A stretch of 64,000 nt of DNA from Pseudomonas anuradhapurensis (GCF_014269225.2 NZ_CP077097.1:2987001-3051000); one strand, 5' to 3'. Positions 27,420 through 35,619 are shown, counted from the stretch's first letter. Translations and numbers: made by a program. Notes: generated by a model not told the origin, from the letters alone.

Positions 27420-27938
27420 TTAGCCGGCGACCGGTGCGCGCCAGTCGTCAGAACCGGAAGTACCGGACACTTCGTGGGTCCAGGTGATCTTGCGGTAGGT
27501 GAAATACACGTCTTCCAGGTGGGTGAAGTGGGCGTTGGCCGGGTCCTGGCAGTTGTGCATGTAGTCCTTGATGTCGACGATGATCGCGTCTTCCAGGACG
27601 GTGGTGTAGTAGTGCTCCTGGGTGCCCTGGGCCGAGGTGCGGTACCACTTGATCTCGACCTTGGTCATGCGCTCGCCCGAGGTCAGGGCGGCCAGCAGCA
27701 GCGGCGAAGCCTTGTCGAAGACCTTGGTGATCTTCACCGGCTTGTGCACGCGCTGACCCGTCGGCTGGCCGGACTGTGGATCACGCGGGATGATCACTTC
27801 GTGTTCGAAGCCCTGGACCATGACCTGGTCTTCGTGACCTTCCTGGTAGGTGTTGCCTACCGAGTCGGCGGTGAACGCGCCAGCGGTGATCAGGCCTTGT
27901 TTTTCGCCGGTGACGGCCATGTAGGCGGGAGTTGCCAT
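27420..27938 (-). CDS. hcp: T6SS tube protein Hcp
   Basis: A 172-aa protein forming the hexameric-ring tube of the type VI secretion system. Family blocks: MATPAYMAVTGEKQGLITAG, QVMVQGFEHEVIIPRDPQSG, RVHKPVKITKVFDKASPLLL and EDVYFTYRKITWTH. Start at 27938 was chosen from family length and GGAGAG upstream; the frame to 28013 runs into the leader. It opens the hcp-vgrG-rhs-immunity cluster. No sheath, baseplate or ATPase genes are in the window, so this is an auxiliary island that depends on a T6SS core encoded elsewhere. Confidence 0.95.
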   Translation of the reverse strand: MATPAYMAVTGEKQGLITAGAFTADSVGNTYQEGHEDQVMVQGFEHEVIIPRDPQSGQPTGQRVHKPVKITKVFDKASPLLLAALTSGERMTKVEIKWYRTSAQGTQEHYYTTVLEDAIIVDIKDYMHNCQDPANAHFTHLEDVYFTYRKITWTHEVSGTSGSDDWRAPVAG

Positions 27939-28109
27939 GAGTGATGCTCTCCATGCTTGAGAAAGTCGCCCGGTGGCAGGAAATTGCCAGGCGGGGGACA
28001 TCTCCTTATACAAGCCCCGTGCCAGATATTTTTTATCCTTTTAAATCAATAGTTTAAAAATGCTGAACACTCATTTGGATAGTTTTTCAGCTACCTGCTA
28101 TCCAAAAGT

Positions 28110-28148
28110 TGCGCAACTTTTTGCGCAGTGCTGGCAAAAAGTTGCGCA
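28110..28148. repeat. 15-bp perfect inverted repeat
   Basis: TGCGCAACTTTTTGC at 28110-28124 and its exact reverse complement GCAAAAAGTTGCGCA at 28134-28148, separated by nine bases. Confidence 0.9.
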
Positions 28149-28210
28149 GTTGGCTGTACACGGCGGCTACTAAGGCCTGCGAGGAACTATCCACATACTT
28201 ACCCACATTC

Positions 28211-28250
28211 AACTGCGCAACTTCTTGCGCAGTTGACTTATGAGTCAAAC
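28211..28250. repeat. Second palindrome of the same family plus a flanking one
   Basis: AACTGCGCAA-CTTC-TTGCGCAGTT at 28211-28234 is a perfect 10-bp stem with a 4-nt loop and shares its core with the upstream 15-bp repeat. It overlaps TTGACT-TATG-AGTCAA, a second 6-bp palindrome ending near 28248. Confidence 0.85.
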
Positions 28251-28703
28251 GGACGGCGGTGGCCAAGCCCCAGGCTGGTCGCAGGGAATCTGCGAACTCC
28301 TCACCGACGCATCCCAGCAAAGTTTTCCAAGATCTAAACCAACAAAACCAAGGCACATTCTCGATTGGCGTCTCTAAAGCAGGTAAGCAGTGCTGGAAAG
28401 GCTCTCCAGCATCTCACTTCGGACAGTGAGCTTGATTGCCCAATCAGGATGCTTGGCACATGCAGAATCGTCTCTCCCGACTGAAGTAATCGGCTCGTAC
28501 GATGAGCAAATATGAAGTAGCTAGTTAGAGTGGTAGTCCGTCTCGCGCCCAGCATCACGGGGCCGCCCTGCCACTAAAGGAGCCCAGAACGGCGTCACAC
28601 GTCGATACCCGCCGGTCGCCATGCCCTCTGGCTCTGCACTTGACAGCGCGCCGCAATTTAATTGCAATAGCCGCCGTTTCAAGGACGATGCAAGGAACCT
28701 GTC

Positions 28704-29141
28704 ATGGCCAAGACGCCATACTCACCCCGGGGCGACTTGCTCCGCGCCCTGGTTTTCCTTCCCCTGGGCCTGTGCCTGCTCTATCTCACACTTTGGCTGG
28801 TTGACGACCGGCTGGGCTTTCTGGCTCAGGCGCAACGCGCCCAAGGCACTGTCAGCGCGCTGAACGCGGGCGGCAGCCATCCCCAAATCGACTTCACCGA
28901 CGCCACCGGCAAGGTAACCAGCTACCCCGAAAGCGGTTTGATCTTCGGCTACGCGGTAGGCGACCAGGTGGGCGTGCTGTACCGCCCGGAAGCGCCCGCC
29001 GCCAGCGCAATCATCGATGACCGGGGTGCGCTATGGGGGGCGAGCCTGCTGGCCGGCCTGTTCGCTCTCGTTTTCACCTCTGGAGGCGGCTACCACTTGG
29101 CCGCGTGGATTCGCCGACGCCGAACGGCGCGGCCTGTATAA
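28704..29141 (+). CDS. DUF3592-family membrane protein
   Basis: A 145-aa protein with two membrane helices (ALVFLPLGLCLLYLTLWLV near the N-terminus; ALWGASLLAGLFALVFTSG near the C-terminus) around a small beta-rich domain containing ESGLIFGYAVGDQVGVLYRP, the typical DUF3592 core (GD.V.V.Y.P). Function unknown. Start at 28704 has AAGGAACC upstream. The next gene begins 10 bp after its stop, so they form an operon. Confidence 0.8.
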   Translation: MAKTPYSPRGDLLRALVFLPLGLCLLYLTLWLVDDRLGFLAQAQRAQGTVSALNAGGSHPQIDFTDATGKVTSYPESGLIFGYAVGDQVGVLYRPEAPAASAIIDDRGALWGASLLAGLFALVFTSGGGYHLAAWIRRRRTARPV

Positions 29142-29151
29142 GGATGTTCAG

Positions 29152-29730
29152 ATGCACATTCCTCTACCCGTCAGCGTCAGCGACTGGCGCTACAAGACCG
29201 CCAGCGGAGGCGGCTTGACCGTTGTCTTCGCCGCTGCTGCTGGCGGCGCGCTGACACTGACTGACCCGCAGGGGGTCGACCAACAGTTTCGCTACGGGTC
29301 GCTGGGTGTCGGTGTCGGCCTTGGCACGCGCTTGCCGCGCTTTGGCAAGGTCAATTTGCATGTGCGTGGCAAGAGCGTCGGAGCGGCGGGCGCCAGCGAG
29401 GACTTCCCCGCCGTCGGCCGGGTGCTGGTGGCCGACTCGATCGCTGCCCGTGGCCTGGTTCGCGAGGATTTCGAAGGCCCTTGCGTGTTCATTGAAGGCG
29501 GGGTCGGATTGCTGGGTGGCGCCAGCGGCTCGGCAATGTTGTTCGGCCTGGACGCCAAGCTGTTGGCGATGACGGCTGCTACGCTGACGCCGATTGGCAA
29601 TCTGCTTCTGCCGCACGACAGTGCCGTGCGCCTGCTGCGCTCGGCCAAGGGCGTGATCATGTCTGCCGGCCTCAACGTCGGGGTACAGGCTGGTGCTGGT
29701 GCGACGATTTCCCTCGGCGGGCTGTTCTAG
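29152..29730 (+). CDS. Hypothetical Gly-rich protein downstream of DUF3592
   Basis: A 192-aa protein of unknown function. The chain starts MHIPLPVSVSDWRYKTASGG and is rich in Gly/Ala with alternating small hydrophobic residues (GSLGVGVGLGTRLPRFGKVN; GLNVGVQAGAGATISLGGLF at the C-terminus). It resembles hydrophobic VgrG/Hcp-associated or membrane-surface proteins in composition only. The start at 29152 has AAGGATG upstream; the upstream in-frame ATG (29017) lies inside the DUF3592 gene. Co-directional with that gene at 10-bp spacing. Confidence 0.6.
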   Translation: MHIPLPVSVSDWRYKTASGGGLTVVFAAAAGGALTLTDPQGVDQQFRYGSLGVGVGLGTRLPRFGKVNLHVRGKSVGAAGASEDFPAVGRVLVADSIAARGLVREDFEGPCVFIEGGVGLLGGASGSAMLFGLDAKLLAMTAATLTPIGNLLLPHDSAVRLLRSAKGVIMSAGLNVGVQAGAGATISLGGLF

Positions 29731-29782
29731 GCGATTGCCGACGGACACCTGCCCAAGCCAGCTCCTACAGGTACGGCGGTCA

Positions 29783-29869
29783 CTGTAGGAGCGGATTTAT
29801 CCGCGAAGCAGGCGACACGGTGGATGGCACCGGCTTTGCCGGTGATCGCGGCTGAAGCCGCTCCTACAG
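29783..29869. repeat. Pair of inverted REPs (REPIN)
   Basis: CTGTAGGAGCGGATTTATCC then GCGAA at 29783-29807, and the inverted GATCGCGGCTGAAGCCGCTC then CTACAG at 29844-29869. The pair frames a 36-bp spacer with a small hairpin (CACCGGCTTTGCCGGTG). The whole 29731-30036 gap is repeat DNA; another hairpin, GGGCCGCGAAGCGGCCC, lies near 30006. Confidence 0.85.
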
Positions 29870-30036
29870 GCACGCGTCAAGGGCATGCCTGTTCCCTCAG
29901 GGATCGTCCAAGCCTTCAGATGTTTGGCAACACAGTTGCTCCCACAGCAATAGCCCCCGCCTTCAGGACTGCGCTGTAGCTGTGGGAACCGCGCTTGTCG
30001 GCAATGGGCCGCGAAGCGGCCCCGGCATTGCTCGAA

Positions 30037-30315
30037 TCAACCCGCCAGCGCCAGCGCCCTGGGCACCCCGCCACGCGGCAAGTCTTCCAGGCCAACCACG
30101 CCCTTGGCCAAGTAGCGACTGCGCCACTTGAACACCACCGGCGCGGTGACGTTCATGCGCAAGCTGACCTCCTTCGGCGTCATGCCGCTGTCCAGCAGCA
30201 GCAGGATCGAGGCCCGGGTGACGCTCCGATAAGGCATCAACCCTGAGCGAGCGATCTTCTGCAGTTGCGCTCGGTCTTCGTCCGACAAAAGAAATTCGAG
30301 TGCCTTCCTGGCCAT
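30037..30315 (-). CDS. Stand-alone HTH protein related to IS630 transposase N-terminus
   Basis: A 92-aa protein (MARKALEFLLSDEDRAQLQK...). It contains a homeodomain-like helix-turn-helix: RASILLLLDSGMTPKEVSLR, then TAPVVFKWRSRYLAKGVVGL, and the block EDLPRGGVPRAL typical of the start of IS630-family transposases. The DDE catalytic part is absent and no transposase remnant follows. It has a strong ribosome site (AGGAGGCTGC) and an intact frame, so it could be a captured regulator rather than plain debris. Downstream of the M50 gene, same strand. Confidence 0.6.
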   Translation of the reverse strand: MARKALEFLLSDEDRAQLQKIARSGLMPYRSVTRASILLLLDSGMTPKEVSLRMNVTAPVVFKWRSRYLAKGVVGLEDLPRGGVPRALALAG

Positions 30316-30340
30316 GCAGCCTCCTGGTTCACATCCATAA

Positions 30341-30985
30341 CTAGCCATGCAAAATGTTTCCTGGCAGTAAACTCAACAGCGTGCGGGCCGCCCACAGCAG
30401 GTACTGCCCGAGCAGCCCGGTAAACAACAAGCCAGCCACCAGCACCTGCAGGTACGGTTGCAGGCTTTCATGGCGCAACCGCCAGCGTTGCGCGCACAAC
30501 GCCTGGATGCAGGTAGCCCCATCCAACGGTCGTACCGGCAGCAGGTTGACCACGACCAGGAGCACGTTGAGCGAGGCGCTGGTGTCGAGAAACGCCAGCC
30601 AGGCGCCAGGCCCGGCAAGCGGGCGTAGCGCCAGGCAGGCCGAGGCCAGCAGCAGGTTGGCCAGCGGCCCGGCCAACGCGGTGCATAGCAGGCCCAGGCG
30701 GCTGCTGGCCAATGGCGAGCCAAACGGTACCGCCCTGCCCCAGCCAACCAATGCACCCGGCAGGTGCGCCAGCGTACTCAGGGTAAATGCCGCGCAGGGC
30801 ACCAGTGCCGTACCCAGCCACGAGCAATGCCGCAGCGGATTGATCGATAGCCGTCCGTTGTCCCGCGCCAGGTGGTCACCGAACAACGTCGCCACCAGCG
30901 CATGGGCCGCTTCGTGCGCAGTCACCGCCAGCACCAGCGCCGGCCACAGCATGGCCAGGCTTTCGATCACCCCGGCCATGCTCAC
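30341..30985 (-). CDS. M50-family site-2 protease-like membrane protein
   Basis: A 214-aa inner-membrane zinc protease with six hydrophobic segments. The HExxH zinc motif is AHEAAHAL at residues 23-30 and the third ligand is in NLLPVRPLDG near residue 150 (N-x-x-P-x-x-x-x-D-G). Family members cut proteins within the membrane. The start is GTG at 30985, overlapping the upstream stop (GTGA); an ATG at 30979 is an alternative. As the last gene of the phosphonate-type operon it could process or turn over a membrane component of the pathway; that is inference. Confidence 0.75.
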   Translation of the reverse strand: MSMAGVIESLAMLWPALVLAVTAHEAAHALVATLFGDHLARDNGRLSINPLRHCSWLGTALVPCAAFTLSTLAHLPGALVGWGRAVPFGSPLASSRLGLLCTALAGPLANLLLASACLALRPLAGPGAWLAFLDTSASLNVLLVVVNLLPVRPLDGATCIQALCAQRWRLRHESLQPYLQVLVAGLLFTGLLGQYLLWAARTLLSLLPGNILHG

Positions 30986-32286
30986 TCCGCCTGCCGCGAC
31001 AGCGCAGCAACCGACGGCTCGCTGACGCCCTGCCCGATCAGTGGCTCGATAGCCTTCAGGATGGGGCCGACGGCATGGCCGTAGTTGACCACGTACTGCT
31101 CACGCAAGTGGCGGATGTTGCGCGGGTAGCGGCTGTCCTCGAGCACCTGTGGCAGGTAATCGGTCAGGCGTGGAATCTGCTCCTCGCCCAGGCGCAGGCC
31201 GATGTCATCGAGCACGGTCAGTTCCCACGGATCGTACGGCAGGTCGCTGGCCTCGGTGCCTTCACGCACCGGCTCGATGCCGACGGTGATCACCGGGCGT
31301 TCGAACAGGAAGGCGTAGTCGAAGATCACCCCCGAAATGTCCGAGACCATCACGTCGCTACGCGCCATGGCGCTGAACGGTGTCGAGGAGAAGTCCCATT
31401 GCAGCCGCGGGCCATTGGGGAACAACGCCTGCAACCCCTGGATCAGCTCGGGCTCGGACACCATGCTCTGCGGATGCGGGCGGATGATCAGGTTGATGTC
31501 CTGGGCGGTCAGCGCGCTCAGCAACTTGCTACCGTGCAGACGCAGCAGGCCGTTGCGCCCCCAGGTCGGCGCCAGCAGCACGGTCCGGCCGGGGCTGACC
31601 AGTTCGGGGGTCTGGTTGCGCAACTGCTCGAGCAGATCGTCGTAGTACAGGCAGCCACCCATGATCAGGTCCTTGGCCGGTAACCCACGCAATTGCTCCA
31701 GATAGCGCAGCGTGCGCTCCTGGTGCGGGCCGTTGATCACCACCGAGTCGAAGTAGTCGAACGAGTAAGGCCGGTTGAACGCCTTGTCGGTCGGTGCGTG
31801 GACCAGATGCATGTAGTGGCGCACCCGTTTCGAGCGCTTGAACTGCATGACGTCCAGCCCCGGGGTGGTGGAGATGCACAGGTCGGCGCGCAAGCGCGCC
31901 AGCAATGCCCAGGCCTTGTGCCCACTGCCGATATAGCAGCCGGTTACCTCGCTCCACGCCTGCAGCCCAGGGTCTTCGCTGTCGGAACTCAGGTACAAGG
32001 TCCTGATCCTGGCCTTGGCCAGGGCTGCCAGCAGCGGCCGGAAGGTGCCGTAGTACTGCCGTCCTTCGGAATAGATGACCACCGGCCAGGCTTCCTGCAC
32101 GCTACGCTCGGCGGTGGCGGCAACCCCCTTGCCGCCACCGCCGAAGCGGTAGTAAAGGCCCTTGACCGAATAGAACGCGGTGGTGACCACGCCGGCTATG
32201 AGCGAGAACAGCAGGCTGCCGGTGCCCGGGTCGAGGTACAGGCCGATATAGGGAACAGTGACCGCATGGTCCAGCAACCCGGTCAT
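30982..32286 (-). CDS. CDP-glycerol glycerophosphotransferase-family (TagB/TagF-like) transferase
   Basis: A 434-aa protein. N-terminal membrane helix (LDPGTGSLLFSLIAGVVTTA, residues ~18-37), then a GT-B-like transferase domain: CISTTPGLDVMQFKRSKRVR, LVHAPTDKAFNRPYSFDYFD, LLAPTWGRNGLL, LIIRPHPQS and SDISGVIFDYAFLFERPVI. TagB/TagF enzymes move glycerol- or ribitol-phosphate from a CDP donor to a surface polymer in Gram-positive bacteria. In this operon the CMP-activated donor is more likely to be a phosphonate made by the mutase, aminotransferase and nucleotidyltransferase; this is inference. Start overlaps the previous stop by ATGA, and its own stop overlaps the M50 start. Confidence 0.85.
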   Translation of the reverse strand: MTGLLDHAVTVPYIGLYLDPGTGSLLFSLIAGVVTTAFYSVKGLYYRFGGGGKGVAATAERSVQEAWPVVIYSEGRQYYGTFRPLLAALAKARIRTLYLSSDSEDPGLQAWSEVTGCYIGSGHKAWALLARLRADLCISTTPGLDVMQFKRSKRVRHYMHLVHAPTDKAFNRPYSFDYFDSVVINGPHQERTLRYLEQLRGLPAKDLIMGGCLYYDDLLEQLRNQTPELVSPGRTVLLAPTWGRNGLLRLHGSKLLSALTAQDINLIIRPHPQSMVSEPELIQGLQALFPNGPRLQWDFSSTPFSAMARSDVMVSDISGVIFDYAFLFERPVITVGIEPVREGTEASDLPYDPWELTVLDDIGLRLGEEQIPRLTDYLPQVLEDSRYPRNIRHLREQYVVNYGHAVGPILKAIEPLIGQGVSEPSVAALSRQAE

Positions 32287-34127
32287 TGCACCTTGCTCCA
32301 GTTACCCGGCACCGAGACGTCGTCCTTGACCTGATAGGTACTGAGGATCTTGTAGGAGTCGGCGTTCTGCCCCTGGGGCTGCCATGGGGTCTCATACAGC
32401 TGAACCGGCTCGGTGAGCGGCTGGTTGCTGATGTGCTTGCCGGTGGCACGGTCCACGCAGCCGCCGATCACTTCGCAAACGATACCGGGCACGCTGGCAT
32501 TGGAGATGAATTCGCGGCTTTCCCGTGGCGCCCCGGTGGCCGCGAACGGCTTGATCATCAGCAGGTTCTGGAACTGCGAGTACAATTCCTGCCGCTCGGC
32601 ATCCGCCATGTCCTTGAGCAATGGGTTGCGCGATGGCCAGCCATGGTCGGACACCAGCACGAACATGGTGTTGTCGTAGATGCCCTGCTGCTTGAACCAG
32701 TCCAGGTAACGGGTCACGCCATTCATCGCGCAGTAGAAGGTGTCATAGATTTCCACCGTGTCCTGGCTGTGCAACTGCTCCAGTTCCTGGGCCGAGGTGC
32801 CCAACTGCTTGTTCGGCACGCAGCTTTCGTCGAGCTTGAGCACTGCACGGGTGATGTTGTTGGCCATGAAGGTGAAGGTCGGCCCCGGTGCGTTGGTGTC
32901 CGAAAGGCCCGGCAGCGCCAGCAGCGAGAAATAGTTCTCGAGGAACTTGTCCTCGCGCTTCCACCAGGACAGCGAGGCGCCCTGCCAGTCGCCGCCGTCG
33001 TACACCTGCCCCTTGAGGCTGTTGGGCGCCGCCTTGTACAGCGAAATCGCCAGGTACTGCTTGAGCACGCCCCAAAGGTATTCGGTGTGCTTGGTCGACA
33101 TGTGCGCGTTGGTCTGCTGACGGCCGACCGTGTCGATCACGTGGATGCAGTCACCGGCGCCGCGGGCAACGAACTTGTTGCAGTCGCCACGGCGGGCGAA
33201 GCCGTACCAGAACGGATCGACGTAACGCACCCCATAGCCCTTGGCGGCGAAGTTGTCCGGATAGAGCATGTAGGCCTGGTCGACCTTCTCTTCCAGGCTG
33301 TTTCCCGGGTGTTTGTTGATATTGGCGGCGGTGTAGTCGAAACCACCGAACACCGCCGGCAGGGCATTGAAGGTACGGTTGCCGGTGGACACCACGTTGG
33401 AGTACCAGGTGAAACCGCTCAGGCGCTCTGCCGCCGCCGCGTCATGCGCCAGCAGACGAGGAATGTAACCGGCCATGGAACCGTCGATCATCAGCACGAC
33501 GATGTTCTTCTCGGTCTTGGAGTACGAGATGGTCTGCTTGCCATCGTTGGCCGGCAGTGGAATCGCCGCGATCTTCGATGCCAGGGTCACACCGCTGAAC
33601 AGTGCGTAGGCACCGCAGATCAGCACGAACAGGGTCAGCGCCTTGCCGACCTGCTCGGCAAACCGGCGCACCAGCAGCCAGGCGGCCCACAGCGCCGCGC
33701 CGGCCACTACCACGTCGAGCAGCAGCCGCTGGCTGGAAAACTCCATGGCACGGGGCTCGGAGAACCTGAAGTTGTCGATCATCCCGGCGTCCAGCGGCAA
33801 CAGGAAGCTGTAGACGCCGGCCACGATCAACAGCCACAGGCCGAGCACGCACAGCAGCTCGAGCAGCGCGCGCGGGGCGAACTTGCCGAGCAGCGCCAAC
33901 AACGCCAGATAGGCGCTCAGGATCAGCGCATGGGTGGTCGCGTACAGGCGCAGGTAGCCTTCGAGGCCGGTGGCGTCGTCCTCGAAGCTGGTCAGCGCCA
34001 GCGGCACCGCCAGTACCAGCAACAGGTACAGGGCGAGGTACGACAGCACGAACAATTTGAGCGGTTTGTCCGCCTTGGCCGCCGCGCTGGCCGGCAGGGC
34101 AAGCGCGGGGCTGGTCGAATTAGGCAT
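32283..34127 (-). CDS. Membrane alkaline-phosphatase-superfamily enzyme (sulfatase/LtaS/PEtN-transferase-like)
   Basis: A 614-aa inner-membrane protein. Residues ~23-190 hold five hydrophobic helices; from ~205 follows a periplasmic catalytic domain. Visible pieces: first metal aspartate in VVLMIDGSMAG (D215), probable nucleophile Thr252 in GNRTFNALPAVFGG, and SDHGWPSRNPLL near residue 500 with the metal-binding Asp-His. This layout is shared with LtaS and EptA, which move phospho-alcohol head groups between lipids and polymers. It likely transfers or trims a phosphonate head group on the outer face of the membrane. Its ATG overlaps the end of the YidC-like gene by eight bases (ATGCCTAA), and the stop overlaps the next start (ATGA). 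Confidence 0.8.
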   Translation of the reverse strand: MPNSTSPALALPASAAAKADKPLKLFVLSYLALYLLLVLAVPLALTSFEDDATGLEGYLRLYATTHALILSAYLALLALLGKFAPRALLELLCVLGLWLLIVAGVYSFLLPLDAGMIDNFRFSEPRAMEFSSQRLLLDVVVAGAALWAAWLLVRRFAEQVGKALTLFVLICGAYALFSGVTLASKIAAIPLPANDGKQTISYSKTEKNIVVLMIDGSMAGYIPRLLAHDAAAAERLSGFTWYSNVVSTGNRTFNALPAVFGGFDYTAANINKHPGNSLEEKVDQAYMLYPDNFAAKGYGVRYVDPFWYGFARRGDCNKFVARGAGDCIHVIDTVGRQQTNAHMSTKHTEYLWGVLKQYLAISLYKAAPNSLKGQVYDGGDWQGASLSWWKREDKFLENYFSLLALPGLSDTNAPGPTFTFMANNITRAVLKLDESCVPNKQLGTSAQELEQLHSQDTVEIYDTFYCAMNGVTRYLDWFKQQGIYDNTMFVLVSDHGWPSRNPLLKDMADAERQELYSQFQNLLMIKPFAATGAPRESREFISNASVPGIVCEVIGGCVDRATGKHISNQPLTEPVQLYETPWQPQGQNADSYKILSTYQVKDDVSVPGNWSKVQ

Positions 34128-34812
34128 TGGAAGTCCTTCGAAGGGTCGAGCTGGAACGGGCCACTCGATACACCAGGTTCTTGATCAGGGAAAAAAGGTT
34201 GTTGCAGGTCCAGTACAGGACCAGCCCGGCGGGCGACGGATACAGCAGCACGAAGAACAGCATCGCCACGATCCAGGTCTGCAGACGTTCCTGGGAAGAC
34301 AGGTCACGGCTGTAGACATGGGCCGCCATCAGGTTGATCACGGTCATGACGATGGGCAGCAGGTTGACCCCGCCAAGCAGGCCATCGGCTGCGCCGAGGT
34401 TGGCGATACCCATGAAGTGCTCGTACTGCAGCGGCGGGTAGTCACTGAGCAGGCCATAGGCTGCGATGAACACCGGCACCTGGATCAGCAGCGGTACCAG
34501 ACCGCGCAAGGCGAACACCGGGTGGTAGTGGTGCAGGCGGTACAGGGCGGCAATCATCATGTGCCGCTCCTGGCCTGTGAAGCAGCGCTTGAACTCCTCC
34601 AGCTTGGCCTGCATCGCCGCCCGTGCCGCACGTTCGCGGCCCTGCACCTTCTCGGCGAAGTGGTAGGCCGGCAGCAGCACCAGGTTGAACACCAGGCTCA
34701 GCATCAGGATCGCCAGGCCGAAGTCGTGGGTGCGCTGATAGCTGGTCTCCAGCACCCACTGGAAACAGTGGGCGATCGGCAGGATCAGCCAGTCATGCAG
34801 AACAGCGAACAT
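34120..34812 (-). CDS. YidC/Oxa1-family membrane protein, short paralog
   Basis: A 230-aa inner-membrane protein with five hydrophobic segments and a cytoplasmic coiled-coil loop (KVQGRERAARAAMQAKLEEF) between the first two, as in YidC. End motif LVLYWTCNNLFSLIKN is the conserved last helix of the family. Ordinary Pseudomonas YidC is about 560 aa with a large periplasmic domain, which this lacks. A dedicated insertase for the operon's membrane proteins is possible. It may instead have another role in glycan or lipid export. It starts 8 bp after the nucleotidyltransferase stop, with GAGGTG as ribosome site. Confidence 0.8.
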   Translation of the reverse strand: MFAVLHDWLILPIAHCFQWVLETSYQRTHDFGLAILMLSLVFNLVLLPAYHFAEKVQGRERAARAAMQAKLEEFKRCFTGQERHMMIAALYRLHHYHPVFALRGLVPLLIQVPVFIAAYGLLSDYPPLQYEHFMGIANLGAADGLLGGVNLLPIVMTVINLMAAHVYSRDLSSQERLQTWIVAMLFFVLLYPSPAGLVLYWTCNNLFSLIKNLVYRVARSSSTLRRTSNA

Positions 34813-34820
34813 GCATCACC

Positions 34821-35606
34821 TCAGGCGTGGGCCAGCGCCGCGGCGCTGAACAGATCGTTGGCGATATCCAGGTCTTCGGCGGTGTCGACTTCGAACCACT
34901 TTTCCTGGCCGACCAGCAGCGCGTCGATGCGGTAACCACTGTCGATCAGGCTGTCCATGGCGTACTCCAGGGGCGCCTTGACGCCCTTTTCGGCTACCGT
35001 CTGGCGGATGTGGCGCTGCAGCAGCCCAGCCCCGGCGTGGGTCATCGCGGTGATGTTCACGGTCTTGTACGAAGCCTGCAGGGGGAACCCGGCATCGCGC
35101 ACGGACTCATGCTTCCAGGCACTCACCCGGCCACCCTCGACCAGCGCGAAAGTACCGCTCAGCTCGCTCGACCACGGCGCCAGCACGGTGGCGAAGGCTT
35201 CCTCGTCGAGCCCTTGCAGCGAAGCCAGGGCACGGGTGACCAGCGCATCCTCCACCACCACATCACCCTCGAACACCACCACATCGTGGCCCTCCGGCAC
35301 CGCCTCGAGGCACAGGCTCAACGAGTGCACCGAACCTGAACGGGCATAGATCGGGTTGGTTACGAAGATGCTGTTGAGCTGTGGGTGGTTGCTGCGGATG
35401 TAGCTCTCGAGCACATCGCTGAGGTAGCCGACACCGACGATGACGTTGCTGACCTGGTGCGCCTGCAACTGCTCCAGCAGGCGGCTGATGATGGTCTTGC
35501 CGGCCACCTCGACCAGGCACTTGTTCTTCGCCAGGGTCTGGTCTTCCAGGCGCGAGCCAAGGCCAGCCGCCAGGATGATCACCGAAACAGGGGTTTCCTT
35601 ACTCAT
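34821..35606 (-). CDS. Nucleotidyltransferase (PntC/LicC-like, probable cytidylyltransferase)
   Basis: A 261-aa single-domain nucleotidyltransferase. It has the N-terminal nucleotide-binding signature IILAAGLGSRL (residues ~10-20), a substrate-side Lys in KNKCLVEVAGKTII, a metal-binding Asp in VVFEGDVVVED, and WFEVDTAEDLDIAN at the C-terminus. LicC and PntC activate phosphocholine or 2-aminoethylphosphonate with CTP. Next to PEP mutase, it most likely makes a CMP-phosphonate such as CMP-phosphonoalanine or CMP-aminoethylphosphonate. Start at 35606 was chosen for GAGGAG upstream and the conserved N-terminus. 13 bp after the aminotransferase stop. Confidence 0.8.
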   Translation of the reverse strand: MSKETPVSVIILAAGLGSRLEDQTLAKNKCLVEVAGKTIISRLLEQLQAHQVSNVIVGVGYLSDVLESYIRSNHPQLNSIFVTNPIYARSGSVHSLSLCLEAVPEGHDVVVFEGDVVVEDALVTRALASLQGLDEEAFATVLAPWSSELSGTFALVEGGRVSAWKHESVRDAGFPLQASYKTVNITAMTHAGAGLLQRHIRQTVAEKGVKAPLEYAMDSLIDSGYRIDALLVGQEKWFEVDTAEDLDIANDLFSAAALAHA

Positions 35607-35619
35607 TTGCCGATGCTCC

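Larger units (their letters stand above)
27939..28703. other. 765-bp non-coding region with nested inverted repeats
   Basis: No convincing gene: short open frames here have no ribosome site or family features. The section 28080-28260 holds a family of related palindromes built on AACTGCGCAACTT (described separately). The region contains the hcp promoter on the minus strand and the promoter of the DUF3592 gene on the plus strand. Confidence 0.6.

Noticed and set aside
28087..28356. 89-aa minus-strand frame upstream of hcp
   Set aside because: It is built on the palindromes and lacks a ribosome site; treated as non-coding.
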